DNA of 64,000 nucleotides. It comes from Micromonospora chersina. GTDB taxonomy: Bacteria > Actinomycetota > Actinomycetes > Mycobacteriales > Micromonosporaceae. This document shows, one piece after another, positions 1 to 9,465 of the stretch (positions are counted from its first letter, which is position 1; every line of letters starts with the position of its first letter). The position numbers were made by a program, and so were the translations under genes. The stretch lies in contig NZ_FMIB01000002.1 in assembly GCF_900091475.1 (NCBI RefSeq), forward strand, positions 3,162,001 to 3,226,000, read 5' to 3'. Under the pieces are notes generated by a model. The model was not told where the DNA came from. It worked only from the letters and a program-made list of their open reading frames with translations, and searched no databases.

Positions 1-839
1 GGCGGTGCGCTGCGCGCCGATGTCCGCGCATGCCTCGTCCTTGGCGTGCCGGTGCTCGATGACGATCACCACGACCGCCAGATCCGACTCGACCGCTTCG
101 GCACTGTAGTCGGCCCCGCACGGCTCGCTGCCGGGGCCGGGCGCGCCGGTGAAGGTGACGGTCAGTTCGCTGCTCGCGGTCGTGGTGGTCGCCGACTCGA
201 TCGCCAGCCCCGCATGTGGGTGATCGGCGTCCCAGGGCGGTGGGGTCACCCGGACGATGGCCGAGGGATCCACCGCCACCCGCGCCAGCCGCACGGTCGT
301 TCCATCGAGGGTGTATTCCCACGCCGGGGCGGTCGCCGGGCCGCGGGTGGTCGGGACCGTCATGGTGGTGAGGCGAGCCCGGGTGATCTTGAGCGGCGCG
401 CAGCCGGAACAGTCGCCCGTCCCCGCGGCGCGTAGCTGCACCAACGCCCCGTCCGCCGAGAGCACGGGCATGTCCTGACGGGTGCCGTTGGCCCAGACGA
501 TGGTGCCGGCCTGCTGGGGCGCCCCGGGCAGCGTCGAGGCGGCCTCGACACGGCCGGCCGACAGGCTCTCCTTGTAGGACCCGTTCGCCGGCTCCCAGTC
601 GCCGAGCTGGCGGGTCAGCTCCCCACCGGAACGAAGGGCGCACCTCCCGCGGCGCGAAACGCCTGGTCGTACCGGGTGAGGGCCTCGCCCGCCTGCTGGC
701 GCAGCCCGTCGAGCGGCTCGACGGCCGGATTGTTCCCGGCGGCCCCACAACCGCCGAGCAGGGCGACGGCCGTGATCCAAGGAAGAATCCGGCCCCGACG
801 GGTCCTCGCTGTCTCCACCTCCTTGAGACGCCCGCACAC
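1..839 (-). pseudogene. MMPL-associated lipoprotein, frameshifted and cut by the window edge
   Basis: The reading frame starts at GTG 839 (a GTG at 818 directly abuts an AAGGAG and would leave no spacing) with a basic n-region, a hydrophobic stretch and a lipobox ending LLGGC, so a lipoprotein is expected. The frame hits a stop at 615-617 after the residues FVPVGS. The next frame is open from there to base 1 without any stop, reading ELTRQLGDWE onward for about 205 residues with normal actinobacterial codon use and several cysteines. Adding one G to the GGGG run at 621-624 restores FVPVGELTRQLGDWE as one protein. The gene lies 29 bases downstream of the MMPL exporter and is probably co-transcribed with it. 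Either a true frameshift or a homopolymer error. Function of the family unknown to me. Confidence 0.75.
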
Positions 840-868
840 CGGTCCGGGTTGCACGCCCGCGCCGCCCG

Positions 869-3022
869 CTACACCTCCGCCACGCTCACCGGCTCGGGCG
901 GGGCCTGCGGCCCGGTGACCCGCCGCTCGTCCCCGTGCCCCGGCCACCATGCCTTGTGCCCGATCAACGCCGTCAACGCCGGCACGAAGAACATCGACAT
1001 CACGAACGCCGACAGCACGATCCCGATGGCGACCGCGAACCCCATCTGCTGCAGGAACGAGATCGGCGCCAGCATCAGCACCCCGAAGGTCCCGGCCAGG
1101 ATGAGGCCGGCCGCGGCGACGGTCGGCCCGGCATGCTCCACGCCGATGGCGGCGGCCTGGTGCGGCTCGTTGCCCTCCCGGGCCTCCTCCCGCAGCCGGG
1201 CGATCATGAGGATGTTGTAGTCCGTCCCGATCGCCACCACGAAGAGGTACAGGATGATCGGCAACTGGAAGGTCACCCCGGGCTTGTCCTGGAGCCCCTG
1301 GAACAGGTAGACCGTCGCCCCCAGGGTCGCCGCGAAGTTGAGCAGCACCGCGATCACCAGGTAGATCGGCGCGACCAGGCTCCGGAGCAGCAGCGCGAGG
1401 ATGAGCGCGATGAGCCCCGCCGCCACCGGCAGGATCACCGACAGGTCCCGGTTGTTCGCCGAGTTGATGTCCGCGAAGATCGCGGTCGTTCCGCCGACCA
1501 GCGCCTTGGTGCCGGGTGGCGCCGCCTCGTGCACGGCGTCGCGCAGGTCGTCGCGGACAAGAGTGATGGCCTCGTTGGAGACCGGATTCTCGTTCAGCAG
1601 CAGGTTGACCCGGGCCACGCTCGGGTCGCTGGCCCGCTCCGGCGGCTGCACCCGGGCCACGCCCGGGGCCTTCGCGGCGGCCGCCGCGAAGTCGGTGACC
1701 TGCTGCTCGGTCAGCGGCGTGCCGTTGCCGGTGGTCAGGTAGACCTCGGTGGGGGCCAGGGCGCCGGCGGCGAACCCGCGCTGGAGGTCCTTGGCGGCCT
1801 TCGCCGACTCGGTGTCCTGCGGGAAGCCGGCGCTGAAGTCGTAGTCGGCCTTGTAGCTCAGCACGCCCGCGGCGAGCGCGACCAGCAGGGCGCCGGAGGC
1901 CGCCGCGACGAGCGCCGGTCGGCGTCCGACGGCGGTGCCGAGCCGCCGCGACAGGGTCGCCTTGGGGGTACGCTGCCACGCCTTTGACGGCCAGAACACG
2001 TACCGGCCGAGCAGGGAGACGACCGCCGGGATGAGGGTGAGCGAGGTGATCAGCATGACGGCGACGGCGATGGCGAGCGCCGGACCGAGCGAGCCGAAGA
2101 AGCCCAGCGAGGCGAGCAGCAGCACGAGGAACGCGACGATGACCGCTCCCGCAGCCGAGGTGATGACCTCGCCGACCCGCTGGACGGAGACGACCATGGC
2201 GGTGCGCTTGTCGTCGCCGGCGCGCAGCCGTTCCCGGTAGCGGAAGAGCAGGAACAGGATGTAGTCGGTGCCGATGCCGAACAGCACGATCAGCAGGATC
2301 GTCTGCAGGTCCTGGCTGACGTTCAGGTCGAACGCCTTGCCCGCGGCGGCGACGAGCCCGGTCGTGATGGTCAGGACGACGCTGACGACCACGACGGGCA
2401 GCAGCGCGGCGATGGGGCTGCGGAAGATGATCAGGATCAGTCCGATGATCAGGATGATCGTGGCGACGCCGACGACGGCGAAGGCCTTGTTGAAGGTGTC
2501 CTCGTTGTCGACGAAGCTCGCCACGTCGCCGGCCACGCCCGCGGTCAGCCCGCTGCCGGCCAGGTCGGGCCCGATGGCCGACCGCAGGGCGCGTACGGAA
2601 TCGAGCAGGGCCGGGTCGTTCGGGTTCGTCGCGTCGAGCCCGACGCTGACCACCTGCACGGACTTGTCCGGCGCGACGGCCGGCGGGCCGGTCTGGTAGC
2701 CGGACGTGGCCGGGATGTTGCGGGCCTTGAGCGCCTGGGCGAACTGCCCGACCCGCGCCTCGTCGGCCGGCGCGAGCGGCTTCCCGTCGGCGCGCTTGAC
2801 CACGATGGTGGCCGTGGCGGTGGCCTGCTGCGGGAACGCCTTCATGCCGAGTTCGGTGGCCTGCACCGACTCGTACGAGTGCGGCAGGAAGCTCTCCTGG
2901 TCGGCGGAGGTGATGTCGCTCAGCGACGGCGTGGTGGCGATGATGGCGATGGCCGCGAGCACCCAGCCCGCGATCACCCACCATGCCTTGCCGACGACGA
3001 ATCTGCCCAGCCGCTCGAACAT
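869..3022 (-). CDS. MMPL/RND-superfamily membrane exporter
   Basis: A 717-residue transporter of the MMPL family, which exports lipids or hydrophobic compounds using the proton gradient. It has the usual duplicated plan: one N-terminal helix (about 12-32), a first extracytoplasmic loop, a block of five or six helices, then a second loop and a second helix block. Each helix block carries the family signature GTDY (GIGTDYILF in the first half, AIGTDYNIL in the second), the Asp-Tyr pair proposed for proton relay. Length is short compared with mycobacterial MmpL lipid exporters and typical of the actinomycete YdfJ-like subgroup. ATG start with a normal N-terminal amphipathic segment. The lipoprotein gene follows it closely. 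The 221 bases upstream hold only an imperfect direct repeat (AGGCCGACGGACG near 3166 and 3192). Substrate cannot be inferred. Confidence 0.93.
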   Translation of the reverse strand: MFERLGRFVVGKAWWVIAGWVLAAIAIIATTPSLSDITSADQESFLPHSYESVQATELGMKAFPQQATATATIVVKRADGKPLAPADEARVGQFAQALKARNIPATSGYQTGPPAVAPDKSVQVVSVGLDATNPNDPALLDSVRALRSAIGPDLAGSGLTAGVAGDVASFVDNEDTFNKAFAVVGVATIILIIGLILIIFRSPIAALLPVVVVSVVLTITTGLVAAAGKAFDLNVSQDLQTILLIVLFGIGTDYILFLLFRYRERLRAGDDKRTAMVVSVQRVGEVITSAAGAVIVAFLVLLLASLGFFGSLGPALAIAVAVMLITSLTLIPAVVSLLGRYVFWPSKAWQRTPKATLSRRLGTAVGRRPALVAAASGALLVALAAGVLSYKADYDFSAGFPQDTESAKAAKDLQRGFAAGALAPTEVYLTTGNGTPLTEQQVTDFAAAAAKAPGVARVQPPERASDPSVARVNLLLNENPVSNEAITLVRDDLRDAVHEAAPPGTKALVGGTTAIFADINSANNRDLSVILPVAAGLIALILALLLRSLVAPIYLVIAVLLNFAATLGATVYLFQGLQDKPGVTFQLPIILYLFVVAIGTDYNILMIARLREEAREGNEPHQAAAIGVEHAGPTVAAAGLILAGTFGVLMLAPISFLQQMGFAVAIGIVLSAFVMSMFFVPALTALIGHKAWWPGHGDERRVTGPQAPPEPVSVAEV

Positions 3023-3243
3023 TGGTTGCCCCCGTGTGTCCGGCTCTCCTGACGCCGGGCCTGAGCACTGTCGCGCGCCCGCCCGTCACCATGACGGCAG
3101 CCCTTCGCTACCCGCGGTGAATCGTACCGCCGCCCGCCAATCCTTTTCGGACGCCTCGCGGCGCTAGGCCGACGGACGGACCCACGGCACGAGGCCGACG
3201 GACGCCCACGGAGACCCCCACGGCGCCGACCAACAAACAGGCG

Positions 3244-3912
3244 CTATCGCGAGCCGCCGGCCTCCGCGCTGTCGCGCCGCTCGATACCGGCCGCGTCGAG
3301 TGCCGGCGTGGCCAGCAGGGCGGTGAGGTGTTCCTGCATCCGTTCCAGTGGCCCGTCGGCGCTGTGCAGTCCCTGGTGGAGGTCGCGGAGCACCTCGTCG
3401 GATCCGTTGGTGAAGGCCAGGATCTCGGCGAGGGACAACTGGTGGTTGAAGATCTCCGCCTCGTTCCGCCAGTCGTGCAGCATGCCGACGAGCGTTTCGT
3501 CGCGCCGGGGGGACAGCACGGCCGACGACAGCGCGGCGTTCACGGCTGACAGGCTCAGGCGGGGGTAGACCTGCCGGCGGGCCGGCTGCGTGGTGTCCAC
3601 GGCGAACGGCGGAGCGGCCAGGATCCTCCGGTTGTCCCGCAACTCCTCGCCGATGGCCTGGAGGGCCTCCGCGCGCCGCTCGCGGCCGGCCGCCCACCGT
3701 TCGGCGACGATGCCGGTGATGCCGCCGAGCAGGCCCAGGACCTGCACGGTCGGCTCGAAGCTCGACACGCCGGACGACCGGGTCCACCAGACGGCACTGA
3801 CGACGAAGGCCACCGCCAGGCTGCCGGCGGTGACCAGCATGATCCAGGTGCGGGGTGCCGTCACCCACGACGGCAGGGGCGCCCGGCGTGGCCGCGCCGG
3901 TCGGTTCGTCAT
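3244..3912 (-). CDS. Small membrane protein of unknown function coupled to the EgtD-like methyltransferase
   Basis: A 222-residue protein with two predicted membrane helices (about 24-42 and 55-70) and a long, charged cytosolic part rich in Glu and Arg that looks helical. I do not recognise a family. Its ATG overlaps the stop codon of the preceding methyltransferase gene by four bases (ATGA, 3909-3912), so translation is probably coupled and the two products likely act together. The helical tail resembles actinobacterial membrane proteins that carry a regulatory or scaffolding domain, but this is only an impression. Confidence 0.7.
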   Translation of the reverse strand: MTNRPARPRRAPLPSWVTAPRTWIMLVTAGSLAVAFVVSAVWWTRSSGVSSFEPTVQVLGLLGGITGIVAERWAAGRERRAEALQAIGEELRDNRRILAAPPFAVDTTQPARRQVYPRLSLSAVNAALSSAVLSPRRDETLVGMLHDWRNEAEIFNHQLSLAEILAFTNGSDEVLRDLHQGLHSADGPLERMQEHLTALLATPALDAAGIERRDSAEAGGSR

Positions 3913-5090
3913 GTGCCGGGGCGGCGGAAGACGTCCCGGGCGGCCGTGTCGGGACCGGTGCCGGCGTCGCTGCTGGACAGCAGCATGAGATCCATGCCGA
4001 ACCGGCGGGCCCGCTCGTACGCCTGGAACTGCGTGAAGGCCTCGCTCTCCACGAACAGGCCGGCCTTGGCCAGCGCGGCGGCGAGGGCCTTGAGCTGGTA
4101 CTTCCGGGTGATGAGCAGGCGGATGGTGTCGCCGCTGGGGAAGTGGACCTCACTGCGGTTCGGCAGCACGATCTTCAGGTCCTCGGGTGAGCGGTTGCAG
4201 TAGATCACCTTGATGACCAGCGACCGGCCCTCCTCGACCACCCCTTCGAAGCGGACGTAGTTCATGTTCACCGAGAGATCGGTGTTCTGGCGCAGGGCGC
4301 TGATGACGAACTCGCGGAACACCCAGCTGGTCTCGTACTCCCGGGCCGCCTGCTGCGCCATCCGCTCGTCGAGGTGGGAGGCGGTGGCGACCTCCACAAG
4401 GAGCCGGTCCTGCGGGCGCAGCAGTTGCTTGCTGAGGCGCTCGACCAGGCCGACGTCCTCGTCGAAGTTGGCCATCGTGTTGCCGAGAAGCGAGAACAGC
4501 ACGGGCTCGTCACCCATCAGCCGGTCACGCAGTTCGTTCAACTCGGCCACGTTCTCTTCGACCGAGAAGTCGAGTTGCACCGGGAGAAGCTGATTCCGGA
4601 ACTGCCGGAAGAACGGCAGGGACTTTATCGGCTTGAGACCGAGGCGGAGCATCTCCGCGCTCATGTCCACGGGCACGTAATACATTTCCGGGTTCGACGG
4701 GTAAAGATCGGCCAGAACCGCGGCATCCTTCTCCCCGGTGCCCGGGCCGAGGCTGACGTAGTGGTAGGGCCGGCCGTTGTGCCGGGAGTGCAGGTTCCGC
4801 CAGCGCCGGCTGAAGGTCTCGATCCCGTCCCTCATGACGGGATAGTTGGGGTCGGTGCAGGCCCGCTGCCAGTTGACCGCGGGCTCGATTCCCCAGTACG
4901 AATAGCCGGAGACGATCCGCTTCTCGTCACCCGTGGCCGAGAAGGGCCGCTGGAGTTCGGCGGCCAGTTCGTTGAGCTTTCGGGACTGGTCCTCCCCCAC
5001 GAGGCACAGCGACCAGGAGAACTCGGTTTCGGAGATGACTTTCTCGAGTCTGCGCAGCAGTTTCAACTGCTCCCTGGCCTGCTGATCCAT
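3909..5090 (-). CDS. SAM-dependent methyltransferase, histidine-specific (EgtD-like, Methyltransf_33) family
   Basis: A 393-residue cytosolic enzyme. The segment YVSLGPGTGEKD (about 111-122) is the SAM-binding motif I form of the EgtD-like family, followed by PVDMSAEMLRLGL (acidic ribose-binding strand) and LFSLLGNTMANF, the family's characteristic fifth-strand loop. EgtD itself methylates the histidine alpha-amino group on the way to ergothioneine, but it is shorter (about 320 residues) and sits with egtB/egtC. Those genes are absent here and the first 60 residues are extra. The substrate is therefore open. The gene reads less GC-rich than its neighbours. It overlaps the following membrane-protein gene by ATGA. 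The start ATG lies about 130 bases from the next gene upstream, leaving room for a promoter. Confidence 0.8.
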   Translation of the reverse strand: MDQQAREQLKLLRRLEKVISETEFSWSLCLVGEDQSRKLNELAAELQRPFSATGDEKRIVSGYSYWGIEPAVNWQRACTDPNYPVMRDGIETFSRRWRNLHSRHNGRPYHYVSLGPGTGEKDAAVLADLYPSNPEMYYVPVDMSAEMLRLGLKPIKSLPFFRQFRNQLLPVQLDFSVEENVAELNELRDRLMGDEPVLFSLLGNTMANFDEDVGLVERLSKQLLRPQDRLLVEVATASHLDERMAQQAAREYETSWVFREFVISALRQNTDLSVNMNYVRFEGVVEEGRSLVIKVIYCNRSPEDLKIVLPNRSEVHFPSGDTIRLLITRKYQLKALAAALAKAGLFVESEAFTQFQAYERARRFGMDLMLLSSSDAGTGPDTAARDVFRRPGT

Positions 5091-5219
5091 GCTGTGCCAT
5101 CCCCCGGGAGAGGTCCGACCGTCCCCATGCGACGCTCGCCAACCCTATCAGCGTCAAAGTCCCCGAAGGCATCCACTTTGCGGTGGTCCCGGGCCCGGGC
5201 AACGACCCCTTTAGTGGGG

Positions 5220-6035
5220 TCAGCCTGCGGCCGGCTGATTGGCGTACACCGGGTCTTTCCGGCCGGCGCGCTCCGGACACCTGCCGGTCGGACCGCCCAC
5301 CATGCCGATCCTGCCGTCCGCGCACACGGTCAGGTAACCCCGGCCCGCCCAGAATCCGGGCACGCAGACGAACCACCGGCACACGTCGGGAGCCGGCTCG
5401 TGGACCAGCGCCCCGCCGCAGTAGGTGTAGCCATACGGGTTCTCCGGCGCCCCGCACCGCTCGGTGCCGGTCGGCGGCGGCACGTTCGGCGAATCGCTGG
5501 GGTCGGGCGTCGGGTCGGCGGGTCCCGGCGTAGGGGCGGGTCGGGAAGAACCGGAGCCGGCCGGACCGCGAGTCGGTCCGCCACTCACGGCAGCCGGAGC
5601 CGCCCGGCGGGGAGCGGTCGTGCGGGGCGGCGGGGACACCGAAGGTTCGCGTGCGGCCTCGGGAGACGACGTGCGGGACGCGGTGATGCCGGGCGCCGGA
5701 GAAGCCTCGCCAGGGCCATCCGGGGCCGCCGGGCGGGAGGGAGCCGGGCGGGAGGGAGTCGCGCCGGGCGTCGACGGAGCGGCCGTCGGCCCGGTCGCGC
5801 TGGGCAGGGGACCCGGTGTCGTCCATTCGCCGCCACCGAAGCTGCCCTCCGGCCCGCCGGGTCCCGCCCGGTCGGCGGTCATGACGTACCCGGACAGGGC
5901 GACGAGCACGACGGCGGCGGCCAGTTTCGCGAGGTTGCTCGGCGCCGGAGCCGCCGGCCGCTCGACGGCGGCGGCCGGGGCCGCCTCCGGTGCGGCATGG
6001 CGTGGGGTGTACGCCCGCCGGTCGCTCAAGGACAC
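5220..6035 (-). CDS. Membrane-anchored protein with Pro/Ser/Thr-rich stalk and C-terminal six-cysteine domain
   Basis: Start taken at GTG 6035 because a GGAGG lies eight bases before it; an ATG at 6113 is in frame but has no ribosome site. The protein (271 residues) has a short cytosolic N-terminus, one membrane helix at about 36-53, a 130-residue stalk rich in Pro, Ala, Ser and Thr, and a compact end domain from about 191 with six cysteines (194, 206, 219, 224, 238, 253). The end domain begins RCGAPENPYGY and contains PGFWAGRGYL. The same domain, with identical cysteine spacing, ends the protein at 21279-22448. Its last third recalls the DUF3761-type Cys motif, but I am not certain. Probably an extracytoplasmic binding domain held by disulfides. 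A small hairpin (5204-5221) overlaps the stop codon. Confidence 0.75.
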   Translation of the reverse strand: MSLSDRRAYTPRHAAPEAAPAAAVERPAAPAPSNLAKLAAAVVLVALSGYVMTADRAGPGGPEGSFGGGEWTTPGPLPSATGPTAAPSTPGATPSRPAPSRPAAPDGPGEASPAPGITASRTSSPEAAREPSVSPPPRTTAPRRAAPAAVSGGPTRGPAGSGSSRPAPTPGPADPTPDPSDSPNVPPPTGTERCGAPENPYGYTYCGGALVHEPAPDVCRWFVCVPGFWAGRGYLTVCADGRIGMVGGPTGRCPERAGRKDPVYANQPAAG

Positions 6036-6181
6036 CGCCGACACCTCCGCTCCGAACGCCTTGACCTCTCGCCTACCCAGGAAGGCGGCCGGGCACGCCC
6101 CTACCGGGGACAAGGCCCCGGAACCCGCGACGGCTCGGCGCGGGAGTGCCTAGCCTGGCGGGGAGGTGTAAGGGGGGCATC

Positions 6182-6535
6182 GTGGCGAATGCGGTCTGGG
6201 ACGCGCTCGACGGCGTCCGTGAGGTCGAGATCACCGTGACCGGCCGGCGGACCGGCCGGCAGATCACCCACCCCGTCTGGTTCGTGCTGGACGAGGACAG
6301 CGTGTTCCTGGTGCCGGTGACCGGCTCGGACAGCCAGTGGTACAAGAACGTCCGGCAGACCCCGATGATCGAGGTAACGGCGAACGGGACGGCGTTGAGT
6401 TCCAGCGCCACCCCGATCACCGAGGCCGACCGGGTCAACCACGTGGTCGAGCTGTTCAAGGCCAAGTACGGCGCCGACACGGTGGAACGCTCCTACCCGA
6501 AGCACGACGTCGCCGTACAGGTGCCGTTGGGGTGA
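6182..6535 (+). CDS. Deazaflavin (F420)-dependent nitroreductase/quinone reductase family protein
   Basis: A 117-residue protein of the DDN-like split-barrel family, whose members use F420H2 to reduce quinones or nitro compounds. The segment from REVEITVTGRRTGRQITHPVW through QWYKNVRQTP matches the family pattern of TTGRKTG near the start and WYHNLxANP in the middle. The GTG at 6182 was chosen because a purine-rich AGGGGGG precedes it; an upstream ATG at 6146 lacks one. At 117 residues it is a little shorter than most family members. It is transcribed towards the permease gene, with only 15 bases between the two stops. The F420 binding is inferred from the family. Confidence 0.75.
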   Translation: MANAVWDALDGVREVEITVTGRRTGRQITHPVWFVLDEDSVFLVPVTGSDSQWYKNVRQTPMIEVTANGTALSSSATPITEADRVNHVVELFKAKYGADTVERSYPKHDVAVQVPLG

Positions 6536-6550
6536 CGGACCAGGTGCCGC

Positions 6551-8797
6551 TCACTCGTTGCGGGCGGTCTCCGGGCCGGTGATCCGGCGCAGCAGCGGCA
6601 ACGTCGAGGCGACGATCCCCAGCGACACCGCCAGCCCTCCGGCGACCATCAGGTAGAACGACCCGTCCGGCGCCAGCAGCGTGTAGCCGAGCTGCGCACG
6701 CAGGAACAGGTGCGCCGCCAGGAAGCCCATCCCGGTCGCCACCGCCGCGACGGCCAGCAGAGGGACCACCGTCTCCAGCGCCACCACCCGCCGCAGCGTC
6801 CGCAGCTGCACCCCGGTCAGCCGCAGCATGCTGAACGGCCGCTTCCGGTCGGTCAGCCCGCCGGCCACGCTCACCGCCAGGCTGCACCCGGCGATCGGCA
6901 GGCTGGCCAGCATGACCACGTTGGCCAGCTGCTGGAACTGCACCAGGAGCCGGGCGGCGTCCGCCTCCCACTCGGCGGTGCTGGCCGGGAAGCGTACCGC
7001 CGGGAACGCGTTGATCAGCATGGTCCGCGCCTGTTCGAACGCGGCGCGGTTGGTGGTGTTGACGACCACCGACCGGATCGGTTGCCGGTCGACCTGCGCG
7101 GGGTCCATGTGGGCGTCGGCCCAGACGTAGTTGTCGTTGGTCAGGTCCCACGCGCGCTCGCCGATGAGGTTGTCGGCCACGGCGGCGACCTGGGCACCGG
7201 CCGGGCAGCTACCGAACTCCGCCAGCCGGTCCAGCTCGGCGCAGGTGATGACGCCCGGCCACCACCATCGGTAGGTGGGATTCACCGTCCCGTTCACCTC
7301 GAGCGGTGGTGGTGTCTCGACGGGATTGGCGCGGACCAGGGTCACGCTGCGTACCCCCGGGATGCTCGCGAGCCCGGCCGGGATCTGGTCGGCGGTCGGT
7401 GCGGGGCCCTCCTCGGGGTCGAACCACGTCGACAGGGAGGTGGCGGCCACCGAGTCGGTGCGCGGCTCGCCCCGGTTCGCCACGTAGCTGGTGATGATGC
7501 CGGTGGCCACGCTGGTCACGAAGAGCGCCACGATCAGCCCGCTGACCGACCGGAAGGCCGCCCGGGGATTGTCCGCGAGGCGCCGCCCGGCGATGAGGGT
7601 GGCCGGCCGGCTGGCCCGCCCGGCCAGCAGGCGGGCGCCGAGCATGGTCAGCCACGGCCCGGCCAGCAGCAGCCCGGTCAGGATCAGGAGAAAACCCGAG
7701 AGGTACGCGGTGAGCTGGCCGTTGGTGGTGGGGGGACGCCGGCCGATGAAGTACGTCAGCTCGACGAGCCCGGCGACCAGCGGGATCAGCCGCCAGGCGC
7801 GCGGCGGTTTCGGGGTGACCCGGCGCGCGACGCCCAGCGGGGAGATCTGCACCCGGCGCAGCGCCAGCCAGGCGGCCACGACGGCGCCGAGCGGGATGCC
7901 GAGCGCGACCGCCAGCACGTCGACGAGGGTGAGGGACAGGTCGGCGGTGAAGAAGCGCTCGCCGGTGAACGGTACGGCGGCGAGCCCCGGGCGCAGCGCG
8001 AGGAACAGGCCGAACCCGACGGCCGTGCCCACGGCGGCCGCGAGCACCGATTCGACGGCGGAGATGACGGAGATCTGCCGGGGCGTGGCGCCGATCAGCC
8101 GCATCGCGGCGAACCGCTGCTCCCGGCGGGTCGCGGCCAGCCGGGTGGCGGTGCCGATGAAGATGAGCACCGGGAAGAGCAGCGCGACCGCGACGATGGA
8201 GAGCACGAGGGCCATGCCGTCGTGGTTGATGCCGACGTAGCAGCCCCGGGAGCAGACGCTCGGCGAGGTGGTCATGATCTGCGTGGCCTTGCGCGCCCCG
8301 AGGTGTTCCATGTCGCTCGGGGTGCGGCCGATGACGATCAGCAGTGAGTCGGGGGACGGCAGCGCCACCTCTCCGATGGTGCCGACCTCGTGGCCGGGGA
8401 ACCGGTCGCCGAGCTGCGCGGCCGGGGTGGTGTGCAGCAACTCGCCGAGGGCGGGCGACACGTAGTACTCGCCGGGCCCGGGCAGGCGCGGGATGCCCGG
8501 CGGGACGGGCGAGTCCGGTCCGGTCGCCGCGACCTCGACCCGGCCGATCGAGTCGCCGTGGAAGTAGTCCTCTCGGATCAGCCACCACAGCGGGTCGACC
8601 GACGGGTCAGCGGCGGCCGGCGCGACGGCGGTGTTCAACCAGGCGTACCGCTCGTTCTGCGCGTTGACCGCGTTCATGCCCGCGAGCGTGGCGAGCAGCA
8701 TGCCGACGCCGAGCGCCACGGCGGTGGCGATGACGGCGAGCCGGGTGGCGGCCTCGCGCCCGCCGGCCAGGGACAGTCGCACCGCGAACCGGATCAT
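6551..8797 (-). CDS. ABC transporter permease, FtsX/MacB type
   Basis: A 748-residue permease with an N-terminal helix (about 18-45), a large extracytoplasmic domain, a first FtsX block near 200-330 containing the typical cytosolic coupling segment RREQRFAAMRLIGATPRQI, a central region with further helices, a second extracytoplasmic domain, and a last FtsX block with three helices at the C-terminus. Such proteins couple ATP hydrolysis to work on the outer side of the membrane, often drug or peptide expulsion, rather than classic transport. The ATG overlaps the ATPase stop (8794-8797). The operon order is PadR regulator, ATPase, permease, so this exporter is probably switched on when a ligand releases PadR. 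Confidence 0.92.
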   Translation of the reverse strand: MIRFAVRLSLAGGREAATRLAVIATAVALGVGMLLATLAGMNAVNAQNERYAWLNTAVAPAAADPSVDPLWWLIREDYFHGDSIGRVEVAATGPDSPVPPGIPRLPGPGEYYVSPALGELLHTTPAAQLGDRFPGHEVGTIGEVALPSPDSLLIVIGRTPSDMEHLGARKATQIMTTSPSVCSRGCYVGINHDGMALVLSIVAVALLFPVLIFIGTATRLAATRREQRFAAMRLIGATPRQISVISAVESVLAAAVGTAVGFGLFLALRPGLAAVPFTGERFFTADLSLTLVDVLAVALGIPLGAVVAAWLALRRVQISPLGVARRVTPKPPRAWRLIPLVAGLVELTYFIGRRPPTTNGQLTAYLSGFLLILTGLLLAGPWLTMLGARLLAGRASRPATLIAGRRLADNPRAAFRSVSGLIVALFVTSVATGIITSYVANRGEPRTDSVAATSLSTWFDPEEGPAPTADQIPAGLASIPGVRSVTLVRANPVETPPPLEVNGTVNPTYRWWWPGVITCAELDRLAEFGSCPAGAQVAAVADNLIGERAWDLTNDNYVWADAHMDPAQVDRQPIRSVVVNTTNRAAFEQARTMLINAFPAVRFPASTAEWEADAARLLVQFQQLANVVMLASLPIAGCSLAVSVAGGLTDRKRPFSMLRLTGVQLRTLRRVVALETVVPLLAVAAVATGMGFLAAHLFLRAQLGYTLLAPDGSFYLMVAGGLAVSLGIVASTLPLLRRITGPETARNE

Positions 8798-9465
8798 GCG
8801 GACACCAGCGCGTTCACCTTGCCGTCGCGCACGATGACCTGCCGGTCGGCGTACGCGGCGACCCGGGCCTCGTGGGTGACCAGCACGACGGTGGTGCCCT
8901 GCTCGCGCGCCGAGGAGACCAGCAGGTCCATGACCTGCTCGCCGGTCAGCGAGTCGAGGGCCCCGGTCGGCTCGTCGGCGAACAGCGCCCCGGGTCGGGC
9001 GACCAGGCCGCGGGCCAGCGCGACGCGCTGTGCCTGCCCGCCGGAGAGCTCACCGGACCGGCGCCGCTCCAGCCCGCCCAGGCCGAGCCGCTCGAACCAG
9101 GGCCGCGCCGCCTTGAGCGCGGCGGCCCGCTTGACGCCGCGCAGCAGCAGCGGCAGCGCGACGTTCTCCTCGGCGGTCAGCTCCGGCACGAGCTGCCCGA
9201 ACTGGAACACGAACCCGAACTCGTCGCGGCGCAGGACGCTGCGCCGTGTCTCGCTGAGGGTGTCGATCCGGCGGCCGTCGTAGTGGATCTCGCCCTTGTC
9301 GGGCACCAGGATCCCGGCCAGACAGTGCAGCAGGGTGGTCTTGCCGGAGCCGCTCGGGCCCATGATGGCGACGATCTCGCCCGGCTCCACCAGGACGCTG
9401 GCGCCGCGCAGCGCCGGGGTCTCGCCGAAGGATAGCGAGATGTCGCGCGCCTCGATGGCCTTCAC
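8794..9465 (-). CDS. ABC transporter ATP-binding protein (MacB/LolD type)
   Basis: A 223-residue ATPase, the usual size for this class. Walker A is GPSGSGKTT, the signature is LSGGQAQR, Walker B reads ALFADEPTGALD, and the H-loop is LVTHEARV. The A-loop and Q-loop (FVFQFGQLVPELT) fit LolD/MacB-type enzymes that energise FtsX-like permeases. It overlaps both neighbours by four bases, so it is translated between the PadR gene and the permease in one message. Every catalytic motif is intact. Confidence 0.95.
   Translation of the reverse strand: MKAIEARDISLSFGETPALRGASVLVEPGEIVAIMGPSGSGKTTLLHCLAGILVPDKGEIHYDGRRIDTLSETRRSVLRRDEFGFVFQFGQLVPELTAEENVALPLLLRGVKRAAALKAARPWFERLGLGGLERRRSGELSGGQAQRVALARGLVARPGALFADEPTGALDSLTGEQVMDLLVSSAREQGTTVVLVTHEARVAAYADRQVIVRDGKVNALVSA

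Noticed and set aside
615..624. Programmed frameshift in the lipoprotein gene
   Set aside because: No slippery heptamer or downstream stimulatory structure is evident, and a one-base deletion in a G run explains it better.
4374..6239. Long open frame on the plus strand across the methyltransferase and six-cysteine genes
   Set aside because: It is a GC-bias shadow: Arg/Gly/Ala-rich, no ribosome site, no recognisable domain, and it crosses two well-supported minus-strand genes.
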